Assembly (NCBI RefSeq): GCF_003724155.1
Contig: NZ_RJJQ01000023.1
Span: forward strand, 1 to 63,444
Direction: 5' to 3'
Length of the DNA: 63,444 nucleotides
DNA from: Flexivirga caeni
GTDB taxonomy: Bacteria > Actinomycetota > Actinomycetes > Actinomycetales > Dermatophilaceae
Shown one piece after another: positions 50,460 through 58,550 of the stretch; within the stretch, counting starts at the first letter, position 1, and each line of letters starts with the position of its first letter. The notes beneath the pieces were generated by a model. The model was given only the letters and a program-made list of their open reading frames with translations, was not told the origin of the DNA and did no database searches. Position numbers and translations under genes: made by a program.

Positions 50460-51815
50460 TCAGGGGGTCGGCTCGGCGAAACCGAGCGGCTCCCGGGTGA
50501 ACCGGTAGGTCGCCCAGTTGAGCTGGCGCACCGAGCCGTCCTCGCGACGCCGGATGGAGAGCCGCTCGCCCCGCTCCCGCCCGCTGACGGTCCGGTAGGC
50601 GTCTTCGCCGAGTGCTTCGAACACCGACGGGGGCGCTGCCGGGTCGGCACCGGCCGGTCGCGCGATCAGCTTGCCCTCCTGGATGGCGAAGAAGAACTGG
50701 TCTCCCTCCGAGAACCACTGTCCGACGATAGGTTTCAGCTCTTCGGGCTCGACCGTCCCCGGTGTCCACGGCGCCGGCAACTCCGGCTCGTGGGTGAGCA
50801 CGTGGTCGGCAAGTGAGATCGCGGTGCCGGCCGGGTCCTTGGCGATGGAGTTGTTCATCAGGACCGCGCCAGTCGTGCCCGACTCCGGCTCGGAGAAGAA
50901 TCCGGTGATCGCGCCGGGCAGTCCGCCGGTGTGGCCGAACCACACGTGGTCGCCGCGGCGCACCAGCTCCAGGCCGAGGCCCCATGCCTCGTTCCAGCCC
51001 GGGTCCACCACGATCTGCGGCTGGAGCATTTCCTCCACCGTGTCCGGCGACAGGATCGACGCGTCCGGGTCGAGCAGGAAGCCGTGCCAGCGCACCATGT
51101 CCGCGAGGGTGCTGCACAGGGACCCGGCGGACGAGACACCGCCCTTGTCCAGCAGCGGTTCGGAGATCGGCACGTCGGTGAACGGCGGCACGTAGTACTG
51201 CGCGGTGTGCGGCGCGGCGAGCCGGAGGGTCGTGCGGCGCAGCTCCAGCGGGTCGAGCAGTCGCCGCTGGAGTGACTGCGCCCAGTCGCCGCCGTCGAGC
51301 CGTGCGGTGATCTCGCCGAGGATCGAGTAGGACAGGTTGGAGTAGTGCCACCGGTAGTGGGGGCGCAGCACCCGCTCCGCCTCGTTCCAGCCGGGGAGCA
51401 ACTCCTCCCGGGTCGGGAAGTCGAGCGTGTCCCAGACGTCGCCGACGGGTTCGCGCTGCATCCCGGTGGTGTGCGAAAGCAGTTGGCGCACAGTCACGTT
51501 CGGATGCGTCGTCTCGGGCAGGAGCGCGTCGACGGTGTCGTCCAGGCTGAGCTTGCCCTCGTCGCGCAACTGCATGGTCATCACCGCGGTGAAGGTCTTG
51601 GTGTTGGAGGCGACCAGGAACTGCGTGTCGTCGCCGAGCGGCACCTGCGGGTCGGACAGGTCGGCCTGCCCGACGGCGTGCGACCAGATGGTCGTGCCGT
51701 GCCGCCCCACTCCGGCCACGAGCGCGGGGGTGCGGCTCGTGCGCTGGGCCTCGATGGCCTTGATCGTGAGGGCGCGGGTCGTCGAGTGGCTCAGGGGCGA
51801 GGTGCTGTGCGTCAT
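50460..51815 (-). CDS. Serine hydrolase, class C beta-lactamase fold
   Basis: A 451-residue protein from ATG 51815. The SxxK motif is VASNTKTFTAV (about residues 69-79), YxN is WHYSNLSY (about 155-162) and the third motif appears as GHTGGLPG (HTG replacing KTG). A C-terminal ~100-residue domain (QWFSEGDQFFFAIQEGKLIARPAGA) is of the Pab87 octamerisation type. No signal peptide is visible, so it is probably cytoplasmic: an esterase or D-aminopeptidase rather than a true beta-lactamase. Stops 1 bp after the neighbouring convergent gene. Confidence 0.88.
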   Translation of the reverse strand: MTHSTSPLSHSTTRALTIKAIEAQRTSRTPALVAGVGRHGTTIWSHAVGQADLSDPQVPLGDDTQFLVASNTKTFTAVMTMQLRDEGKLSLDDTVDALLPETTHPNVTVRQLLSHTTGMQREPVGDVWDTLDFPTREELLPGWNEAERVLRPHYRWHYSNLSYSILGEITARLDGGDWAQSLQRRLLDPLELRRTTLRLAAPHTAQYYVPPFTDVPISEPLLDKGGVSSAGSLCSTLADMVRWHGFLLDPDASILSPDTVEEMLQPQIVVDPGWNEAWGLGLELVRRGDHVWFGHTGGLPGAITGFFSEPESGTTGAVLMNNSIAKDPAGTAISLADHVLTHEPELPAPWTPGTVEPEELKPIVGQWFSEGDQFFFAIQEGKLIARPAGADPAAPPSVFEALGEDAYRTVSGRERGERLSIRRREDGSVRQLNWATYRFTREPLGFAEPTP

Positions 51816-51890
51816 ACGACCCAACCTACGGGGGAGGTGCTGGCTGCGCACCGCGACCCGTGTCGGCGCGGTCGCCTACGCTTCGTGATT

Positions 51891-52484
51891 GTGTTCATAG
51901 CGTTCGAGGGCGGCGACGGCGCGGGCAAGACCACGCAGATCGAGTTGCTGCGGGTGCGGCTGGTCGATGCCGGGTATGACGTGGTGGTGACCCGCGAGCC
52001 CGGCGGCACTCCACTGGGGGAGAGCATCCGTGCGGTGCTGCTGCACGGTGACCACGTGGCGCCGAGAGCGGAGGCGCTGCTCTTCGCGGCGGACCGCGCG
52101 CACCATGTCGCAACCGTCGTGCGACCGGCGCTCGCGCGTGGCGCCGTGGTGCTGCAGGACCGCTACGTCGACTCCTCCGTCGCCTATCAAGGAGCCGGAC
52201 GCGAGCTGGATCCTGCTGACATCAAAGGGCTTTCGATGTGGGCGACCGAAGGGTTGCTTCCGGATTTGACTGTCCTGCTGGACGTGACACCAGAGGTCGG
52301 CCGGGCGCGGCGCGGCGCGGTGCACGACCGGCTGGAGTCCGAGCAGGACGATTTCCACGCGCGCGTCCGCGAGCACTACCGCGATCTGGCCGCGTCGTCG
52401 GCGGAGCGCTACCTCGTGATCGACGCGAGCCTGCCGGCCGAGGAGATCGCGGCGATCGTGGCCGACCGGGTGGAGCCGGTATGA
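51891..52484 (+). CDS. tmk: Thymidylate kinase
   Basis: A 197-residue kinase. The P-loop is FEGGDGAGKTTQ (about residues 5-16), DRYVDSSVAYQGAGR carries the DRY/DRx motif and substrate-binding residues, and the lid LDVTPEVGRARRG lies after Walker B. It phosphorylates dTMP to dTDP. GTG 51891 (or 51885) starts the protein. It overlaps holB by 4 bp, the conserved topA-tmk-holB neighbourhood. Confidence 0.94.
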   Translation: MFIAFEGGDGAGKTTQIELLRVRLVDAGYDVVVTREPGGTPLGESIRAVLLHGDHVAPRAEALLFAADRAHHVATVVRPALARGAVVLQDRYVDSSVAYQGAGRELDPADIKGLSMWATEGLLPDLTVLLDVTPEVGRARRGAVHDRLESEQDDFHARVREHYRDLAASSAERYLVIDASLPAEEIAAIVADRVEPV

Positions 52485-53653
52485 CGACCGCGGCGGGTGT
52501 CTGGACGGACGTGATCGGTCAGGACCACGCCGTCGCGACGTTGCGGGCGGCGGTCGAGGACCCGGCACGGATGACCCACGCCTGGCTGCTGACCGGCCCA
52601 CCGGGGTCCGGGCGATCGATCGCGGCGCGAGCTTTCGCGGCGGCGCTGGAGTGCCCGGCCGGCGGCTGCGGCGAGTGTCACGAGTGCCGCACGGTGCTCG
52701 ACCTGAGTCACGCCGACGTGACGGTGATGGCCACCGAGGGGCTGTCGATCCAGGTCAAGGACGCGCGCGACCTGGCCGGGCTGGCGCAGCGCCGGCCGAG
52801 CGTCGGCCGCTGGCGAGTGATCGTCATCGAGGACGCCGACCGTCTCACCGAGCGTGCCGCCGACGCATTGCTGAAGGCGTTGGAGGAGCCGGTCGAACGC
52901 ACCGTCTGGGTGCTGTGCGCCCCGTCCCTGGAGGACGTGATCATCACCATCCGCTCGCGCACCCGGCACGTGCGACTGCGCACCCCTCCGGTCGATGCGG
53001 TCGCCCGGCTACTGGTGGAGCGTGACGGCATCGACCCGCAGCTCGCAGCGGATGCGGCGCGTGCGGCCCAGTCGCACGTCGGCCTGGCCAGGCGGCTCGC
53101 GACCGACGTCTCTGCGCGCGAACGGCGCCGCAAGACACTGCTGCTCGCCGGGCACATTCACCACCTCGGCGATGCGATGAACGCCGCTGCCGATCTCGCG
53201 GCGATCGCGGGTGAGGAATCGTCGGCGTCGTCCGCCGAGCGGGATGCTGCCGAGAAGACCCGGCTGATGGAGCAGCTCGGCGCCGATCCGGCCGCGCGCA
53301 CTCAGCCCCCGCACGTGCGGTCGCAGCTGTCGGCGCTGGAGAAAGAGCAGAAGACCCGCGCCACGCGCTTCAGCCGTGACGTCATCGACCGGTCGCTGGT
53401 CGACCTGCTATCGATCTACCGTGACGCTTTGGTCGCGCGCGCGGGCAACACCGTGCCGCTCATCAACGCCGACCTCGCGGACGAGGTGCAATCGCTGGCG
53501 CAGAGCCGCACCAGTGAGCAACTGCTCACCGCGATGGACACCATCGGCACCGCCCGGGAGCGCATCGAGGCCAATGTGCCGCCGCTGCTCGCCCTGGAGG
53601 CGATGGCGATCGGACTGCAGGCGCCTCTCTCCGGGGTCGCACCGGGCCGATGA
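52481..53653 (+). CDS. holB: DNA polymerase III subunit delta'
   Basis: A 390-residue clamp-loader subunit. The degenerate Walker A GPPGSGRS (about residues 38-45) has Arg in place of Lys, expected for delta', which does not hydrolyse ATP. Zinc cysteines are in CPAGGCGECHEC (about 57-68), and IEDADRLTERAADALLKALEEP is the family's SRC-like segment. ATG 52481 overlaps tmk. It loads the beta clamp with DnaX and delta. Confidence 0.92.
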   Translation: MTTAAGVWTDVIGQDHAVATLRAAVEDPARMTHAWLLTGPPGSGRSIAARAFAAALECPAGGCGECHECRTVLDLSHADVTVMATEGLSIQVKDARDLAGLAQRRPSVGRWRVIVIEDADRLTERAADALLKALEEPVERTVWVLCAPSLEDVIITIRSRTRHVRLRTPPVDAVARLLVERDGIDPQLAADAARAAQSHVGLARRLATDVSARERRRKTLLLAGHIHHLGDAMNAAADLAAIAGEESSASSAERDAAEKTRLMEQLGADPAARTQPPHVRSQLSALEKEQKTRATRFSRDVIDRSLVDLLSIYRDALVARAGNTVPLINADLADEVQSLAQSRTSEQLLTAMDTIGTARERIEANVPPLLALEAMAIGLQAPLSGVAPGR

Positions 53654-53659
53654 CGTACC

Positions 53660-55243
53660 GTGCAGGGCATGGTGGGACGACGGCGGGTAGCCGGTCTGGC
53701 GGGCTTCACGATCCTCGGTATGGCGGCCGCAACCGGCTGTAGCAGCGGGTCCGGAAGCAATCACGAGACCTCGGCGGTTGCGCCGTCGACGGGCTCGTCG
53801 GTGTCCGGGGGGTCGTCCGCAAGCCCGACTGCGGGCACGCCGGCCGCGCTGGCCAGGTTCTACGACCAGAAGCTGGACTGGTCTTCCTGCGGCCCGGCCA
53901 AGTGCGCCACGCTGACCGTGCCGGTCGACTATGCGGATCCCGGCGGCGCGACGATCAAGCTGGTCATCGACAAGGTGCCGGCGACCGGCCACCGGAAGGG
54001 CTCGCTGGTGGTCAACCCCGGCGGTCCGGGCGGCTCCGGCGTCGACTACGCGGCTGCGGCATCTGAGGGCTATGTCGTCCGCAAGGACGTGCACTCGTCA
54101 TACGACATCGTGGGGTTCGACCCGCGCGGAGTGCAGCGCTCGGCGCCGATCACCTGCTACGACGACGCGCAGCTGGACACGTATCTCGGGGCCGACCCGA
54201 CACCGGACACCCCGGCGGAGGAGCAGCAGGTCGCCGCGGAAAACAAGGCGTTCGGAAAGGCATGCCTGGCCAAGAACGGCAACCTGCTGCGACACGTCTC
54301 GACCGTCGAGGTCGCCAGGGACATGGACATCCTGCGAGCGGCGCTCGGCGAGGACAAGCTCAACTACCTCGGCAAGTCCTACGGCACGCTGATCGGCTCG
54401 ACGTATGCCGGGCTCTTCCCGCAGCGGGTCGGTCGTTTCGTGCTCGACGGGGTGGTGCCGCCGGACATCACCGCGGAGCAGGAGAACCTCGGGCAGGCAA
54501 AGGGTTTCGAGCAGGCGACACGTGCCTACGTGCGTGACTGTGTCGCCCAGGGCAGCTGTCCGCTGGGCAGCAGCCTGGACGCCGGCATGACGCGGATCCG
54601 CTCGTTCCTGAAGGCCGTGGACGCGAAACCGTTGCCGGTGACGGGTCAGGGCGATGTCAAGGAGCTGACGGAGGGCTGGGCGACGATGGGCATCGCCGAG
54701 GCGATGTACGACAAGTCGTCCTGGCCGGTGTTGACGGACGCGTTCCAGGCTGCGTTCAACGGCAGCGGCAACAAGCTGATGGCGCTCGCGGACCAGTATG
54801 CGTCCCGCAACAGCAACGGCACCTACAGCGGCAACATCATGCAGGTCATCAACGCCGTCAACTGTCTCGATCGCAGCAGTCCGTCCAGCCTTGCGACCTA
54901 CCGCCAGGAAGCAGCGGCGTTCAGCAAGGTCGCCCCGACCTGGGGCCCGATGCTCGCGTGGGGTGGCCTCGTCTGCGGTGAGTGGCCGGTCAAGGCGACC
55001 GGCAAGCCGGAGAAGATCACCGCGGCTGGATCCGGCCCAATCCTGGTGGTGGGGACGACGCGTGACCCGGCCACGCCATACGAATGGTCGGTGCAGTTGG
55101 CCAACGAACTCGCCAATGGGCATCTGATCACCCGGGACGGCGACGGTCACACGGGGTACATGATGGGTTCGACGTGCATCGACAACGCCGTGGACGACTA
55201 CATCCTGAACGGCGTTGTGCCGCCGAAGGGCAAGACCTGCTGA
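53660..55243 (+). CDS. Exported tripeptidyl-aminopeptidase-like hydrolase (lipoprotein)
   Basis: About 527 residues from GTG 53660 (ATG 53669 possible). A signal peptide leads to the lipobox AAATGC. The alpha/beta hydrolase core has the oxyanion segment VVNPGGPGGSG, the nucleophile LGKSYGTLIG (about residues 236-245) and the TAP C-terminal domain (ILVVGTTRDPATPYEW with Asp, and DGDGHTGYM with His). The SlpD/E/TAP family cleaves small peptides outside the cell. Begins only 6 bp after holB, so it probably shares its transcript. Confidence 0.9.
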   Translation: MQGMVGRRRVAGLAGFTILGMAAATGCSSGSGSNHETSAVAPSTGSSVSGGSSASPTAGTPAALARFYDQKLDWSSCGPAKCATLTVPVDYADPGGATIKLVIDKVPATGHRKGSLVVNPGGPGGSGVDYAAAASEGYVVRKDVHSSYDIVGFDPRGVQRSAPITCYDDAQLDTYLGADPTPDTPAEEQQVAAENKAFGKACLAKNGNLLRHVSTVEVARDMDILRAALGEDKLNYLGKSYGTLIGSTYAGLFPQRVGRFVLDGVVPPDITAEQENLGQAKGFEQATRAYVRDCVAQGSCPLGSSLDAGMTRIRSFLKAVDAKPLPVTGQGDVKELTEGWATMGIAEAMYDKSSWPVLTDAFQAAFNGSGNKLMALADQYASRNSNGTYSGNIMQVINAVNCLDRSSPSSLATYRQEAAAFSKVAPTWGPMLAWGGLVCGEWPVKATGKPEKITAAGSGPILVVGTTRDPATPYEWSVQLANELANGHLITRDGDGHTGYMMGSTCIDNAVDDYILNGVVPPKGKTC

Positions 55244-55263
55244 GAAGTGACGAAGGAGATCCC

Positions 55264-56013
55264 ATGAGTGTGGACCTGAGTGGCAAGCGCGCGCTTGTGA
55301 CGGGCGCGGGCAGCGGCATCGGGCAGGCATGCGCGGTCGCGCTCTCCGGTGCCGGGGCGTTCGTGACCGTCGCGGACATCGACCCGCGGGCCGCGGGTGA
55401 GGTCGCCGAGCAGATCGGTGGCGAGTCGTGGGTCGTCGATCTCGCGGACACCGAGGCGCTCGGCGAGCTGCGGATCGATCAGGACATTGTGGTGAACAAT
55501 GCTGGCATTCAGCACGTTTCGCCGATCGAGGACTTCCCGCCGGAGAAGTTCCGGCTCATCCTGAGGCTGATGCTGGAGGCGCCGTTCCTGCTCACGCGGG
55601 CGGTGTTGCCGGGGATGTACGAGCGGGGTTTCGGGCGCATCGTCAACATCACCTCGGTGCACGGGTTGCGTGCCTCGGAGTACAAGTCGGCGTATGTCGC
55701 GGCCAAGCACGGGCTGGAGGGCCTGTCCAAGGTGATCGCCCTGGAGGGCGGCGGCAAGGGCGTGACCAGTGTGTGCGTCAGCCCGGGCTATGTGCGAACG
55801 GCCTTGGTGGACAAGCAGATCGCCGACCAGGCGCGGATGCACGGCATCAGTGCGGACGAGGTTGTGGAGCGGGTCTTCCTGGCTGACACCGCGGTGAAGC
55901 GGCTGGCCGAGCCTGCCGAGGTGGCGGATCTGGTGACCTGGCTGTGCGGCCCGAACGCGGGTATGGCGACCGGCACCAGTTTCACGCTGGATGGTGGATG
56001 GACGGCGCACTGA
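55264..56013 (+). CDS. Short-chain dehydrogenase (3-hydroxybutyrate dehydrogenase-like)
   Basis: A 249-residue classical SDR. VTGAGSGIGQACAV binds NAD, NNAGIQ is the structural motif, and catalytic Ser and YxxxK appear in NITSVHGLRASEYKSAYVAAKHG. The segment PGYVRTALVDKQI (with VSPGYV) resembles BdhA-type 3-hydroxybutyrate dehydrogenases. GAAGGAGA precedes ATG 55264. The last base overlaps the following gene (TGATG), so the two are translationally coupled. Confidence 0.88.
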   Translation: MSVDLSGKRALVTGAGSGIGQACAVALSGAGAFVTVADIDPRAAGEVAEQIGGESWVVDLADTEALGELRIDQDIVVNNAGIQHVSPIEDFPPEKFRLILRLMLEAPFLLTRAVLPGMYERGFGRIVNITSVHGLRASEYKSAYVAAKHGLEGLSKVIALEGGGKGVTSVCVSPGYVRTALVDKQIADQARMHGISADEVVERVFLADTAVKRLAEPAEVADLVTWLCGPNAGMATGTSFTLDGGWTAH

Positions 56014-56894
56014 TGGGCACGTACACCACGCATGACGTGCCGGTCCGCGGTGGCTTGTTGCGGGTGGGGCGCTGGCAGGGCGAGGGCCCGGTCCGACGGG
56101 TCGTGCTGGCGGTGCACGGCATCACCGCGACGCATGTTTCGTGGGAGCTGGTCGGGCGCGCGGTGCCGCCGGGCACGATGATCCTCGCGCCGGATCTGCG
56201 CGGGCGCGGGCGGTCCGGTTCGTTGCCCGGTCCGTCGGGGATGTCGCAGCACGCGACGGATTGTCTGGCGGTGCTGACCGAGCTGGCCGATGGCCGGTGC
56301 GATGTGGCGGCCGGGCACTCGATGGGCGGTTTCGTCGTTGCCACCCTGGCCGGGGAGCATCCGGAGGCGGTGGGCCGGTTGTTGCTGGTCGACGGTGGGG
56401 TGCCGTTCCCCCTGCCGCCCGGCGCGGACCTGCCGGCGCTGATGCAGGCGGCCCTCGGGCCGGCGGTGGAGCGGCTGAGTGTCGATTTCGCGAGTCATGA
56501 GGAATACCAGGCGTTCTGGCGCCAGCATCCGGCGTTCTCCGCGGAGTGGAACGATGCCGTGGCGGCGTATGTCGACTACGACCTCGGGTCCGGCCCGCCA
56601 TACCGGAGCACGGTGGCCGGGGAGTTGATCACGCAGGACTACCCGCAGATGTTCGTCGGCGGCGAGACCGACCGGGCGTGGCCGGGCATCGTCACCGATG
56701 CGCTCCTGCTGCGCGCGCCGCGCGGGCTGATGAACGAGCCGGGCGGTCTGTATCCGCCGGAGCTGCTGGATGCCTGGGCGGCGACCCGTCCACGTTTCGT
56801 ATGGCGTGAGGTGCCCGACGTGAACCACTACACCCTCGTGCTCGGCCGCGGCGCGGATGTGGTGAACGCTGCGCTCGGCGAGCTGCTGGCCTAG
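56013..56894 (+). CDS. Alpha/beta hydrolase
   Basis: A 293-residue alpha/beta hydrolase. The oxyanion segment is AVHGITATHVSWE, the nucleophile elbow AAGHSMGGFV (about residues 98-107), and the His is at VPDVNHYTLV near the end. The start at 56013 shares a base with the dehydrogenase stop. It ends about 78 bp before tRNA-Thr. The coupling with a 3-hydroxyacyl-type dehydrogenase suggests ester or polymer catabolism, but this is an inference. Confidence 0.85.
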   Translation: MGTYTTHDVPVRGGLLRVGRWQGEGPVRRVVLAVHGITATHVSWELVGRAVPPGTMILAPDLRGRGRSGSLPGPSGMSQHATDCLAVLTELADGRCDVAAGHSMGGFVVATLAGEHPEAVGRLLLVDGGVPFPLPPGADLPALMQAALGPAVERLSVDFASHEEYQAFWRQHPAFSAEWNDAVAAYVDYDLGSGPPYRSTVAGELITQDYPQMFVGGETDRAWPGIVTDALLLRAPRGLMNEPGGLYPPELLDAWAATRPRFVWREVPDVNHYTLVLGRGADVVNAALGELLA

Positions 56895-56971
56895 CGGGGC
56901 GACCGCCGATTCGGTGTCCGGCCCGGCTCCTGCGTATACTCGTCGCGGCCCGCGGCTCCGCCACGGACCAT

Positions 56972-57048
56972 GCCGCCTTAGCTCAGTCGGCCAGAGCGAT
57001 TCACTCGTAATGAATAGGTCATCGGTTCGATTCCGATAGGCGGCTCCA
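56972..57048 (+). tRNA. tRNA-Thr (CGU)
   Basis: The acceptor stem gccgcct (56972-56978) pairs with aggcggc (57038-57044), followed by the discriminator base and an encoded CCA (57046-57048). The anticodon loop ctCGTaa lies between attca and tgaat, giving anticodon CGU. The T-loop gttcgattc is canonical. The 3' end is the insertion site of the integrative element that follows. Confidence 0.97.
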
Positions 57049-57050
57049 CC

Positions 57051-57080
57051 GAACACCCTCGACCACCGTCGGGGGTGTTC
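57051..57080. terminator. tRNA-Thr terminator hairpin
   Basis: gaacaccctcga (57051-57062) pairs with tcgggggtgttc (57069-57080), one G-T pair apart from perfect, with a 6-nt loop and then cttgctgg. It follows the tRNA 3' end and would terminate it, and also lies at the left end of the element. Confidence 0.75.
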
Positions 57081-57133
57081 TTGCTGGTCAGACGCCATTT
57101 CCCGGATGCGACGAGCACCACGTGATCCCGATT

Positions 57134-58225
57134 TCATGAGCCTTGCCCCGCGTCATCTGTGCTGATCGGCGCACCCCCGGCGCACCCCGGGCCGTTCAAG
57201 CGGTCGAGCGCGGCTCGGTCGGCGGCTGTCCCCAAGTGGTGAATGTAGAGGTTCGTGGTCGCCATCGACGCGTGCCCCATCCAGGCCTTGACAGTGGTCG
57301 GGTCGACGCCGCGAACGAGCCACAGGCACGCGGCCGTATGCCGCAGGTCGTACACACGATGCCCTCTGCCGGTCTTCTTCCAGTCGGTCGCCCGTTTGAA
57401 CGCCCCGACATGCAACTGATGGCCGCTCGCCGTCGTGAACAGCAGCTCATCGGCAGATTTCCCGGCCGCGAACTCACGCACGAGAGGCAGTACGCGATCA
57501 GCGATCGGCACCCGACGCACACGACCGGACTTCGTGGTCTTGACCTCGACGCCTTCCGGCGCGGCACGTTCGACGATGAGCAGCGGCAACGGCACCTCCA
57601 CCAACGAGCGAACGCGCATCGCGCGCAGTTCGGACCAGCGCAGTCCGGTCCAGCCTGCGATGAGTACCAACCGGGCGAGACGCTCATCATGGCCGGCCAC
57701 CGCGGTCGAGACGGATTCCAGTTCCGCCTCGGTGAACGGCCGCATTTCCACGCGCGGCGTGGTCTGACGCGGAACACGCGTGTTCACAACGGGATTCGTC
57801 GCAATGAGCCGCTCTCGAACACACCACGAAAAGAACGACGACAGTGCCGCCCGATACCGAACAGTCGAGGACCGAACGCGCCCCGCCTTCGCATACTCGA
57901 CTAGCACCCGCTGAACCTCACGATCTGTCAGCGAGTTGACACCCCGAGCAACGAACCACGCGGGAAGTGCCTTCAAGAGCCGTTGATCGGTCTTGTAGGT
58001 CGTGCCGGCGACAGAATTCGCACGCGTCTCGAACCATTGCGGTAGCAGCGCGCGGACCGTGGCCTTGCCGGCGCGGGGGTCGACGCCTCCGGCGATGGCG
58101 GCTCGTTCGCGGTCGATCCAGGCAACGGCTTGCGCGCGCGTGTCGAATGTCTTGCTGGCGACTTGTTCGCGTCCCACTTTCAGCACACCACGCCAGCGCC
58201 CGGACGGCGTTTTGCGGACCGTCAT
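57134..58225 (-). CDS. int: Tyrosine site-specific integrase of the AICE
   Basis: A 363-residue phage-type integrase. An N-terminal arm-binding domain (GRWRGVLKVGREQVASKTFDTRAQA) and a SAM-like core-binding domain precede the catalytic domain. Its tetrad is visible as WTGLRWSELRAM (Arg, about residue 196), YDLRHTAACLWL (HxxR region), GHASMATT and the tyrosine in LYIHHLG. It reads toward tRNA-Thr, its probable target. Overlaps the upstream small gene by 4 bp. Confidence 0.93.
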   Translation of the reverse strand: MTVRKTPSGRWRGVLKVGREQVASKTFDTRAQAVAWIDRERAAIAGGVDPRAGKATVRALLPQWFETRANSVAGTTYKTDQRLLKALPAWFVARGVNSLTDREVQRVLVEYAKAGRVRSSTVRYRAALSSFFSWCVRERLIATNPVVNTRVPRQTTPRVEMRPFTEAELESVSTAVAGHDERLARLVLIAGWTGLRWSELRAMRVRSLVEVPLPLLIVERAAPEGVEVKTTKSGRVRRVPIADRVLPLVREFAAGKSADELLFTTASGHQLHVGAFKRATDWKKTGRGHRVYDLRHTAACLWLVRGVDPTTVKAWMGHASMATTNLYIHHLGTAADRAALDRLNGPGCAGGAPISTDDAGQGS

Positions 58226-58362
58226 GGCGAGTCGGTGAGGTCAGCGAGCAACGCGGCCAGGTCTGCCGCTTCGCCCAGCGTGAGTATGTGCGTGCTGCCG
58301 TCCGGCAACCACAGGCGGACCCCGGACCCGGACACAGCGACCGCGACGAGCTGGCGTGTCAT
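58222..58362 (-). CDS. Small AICE protein between xis and int
   Basis: A 46-residue protein (MTRQLVAVAVSGSGVRLWL and a leucine-rich amphipathic tail GEAADLAALLADLTDSP). It overlaps xis at its start and int at its end, both by 4 bp (ATGA). Its coupling to both recombination genes suggests a helper role, but I do not recognise a family. The strict overlap pattern supports it as real coding sequence. Confidence 0.65.
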   Translation of the reverse strand: MTRQLVAVAVSGSGVRLWLPDGSTHILTLGEAADLAALLADLTDSP

Positions 58363-58550
58363 GACGTTTGCCGTTCCAGCCAGTCGGCGACGTCTTCGCG
58401 CCGATACCGTGGCGTCGACCCGCTGAGCCACACGACCTGCGGTCCTCGTCCTTCCTGCCGCATCCGGCACAGCGTGGACGCCGAGATACCCAGCCAGTGC
58501 GCCACCTGCCGGGACGTGAGCAGTGTTTCGGTTTGCACTTGAACTACCAT
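58359..58550 (-). CDS. xis: Excisionase (MerR-like HTH)
   Basis: A 63-residue excisionase-type protein from ATG 58550, with AAAGGAG 8 nt upstream. The winged helix is LLTSRQVAHWLGISASTLCRMRQEGRGPQ followed by the wing PRYRREDVADWL. Such HTH_17 proteins bend the attachment site to drive excision. The ATG shares a base with the Rep stop (TGATG). Confidence 0.85.
   Translation of the reverse strand: MVVQVQTETLLTSRQVAHWLGISASTLCRMRQEGRGPQVVWLSGSTPRYRREDVADWLERQTS

Noticed and set aside
50460-51815. Secreted class C beta-lactamase conferring resistance
   Set aside because: No signal peptide, and the third active-site motif is HTG rather than KTG, so an esterase or peptidase is more likely.
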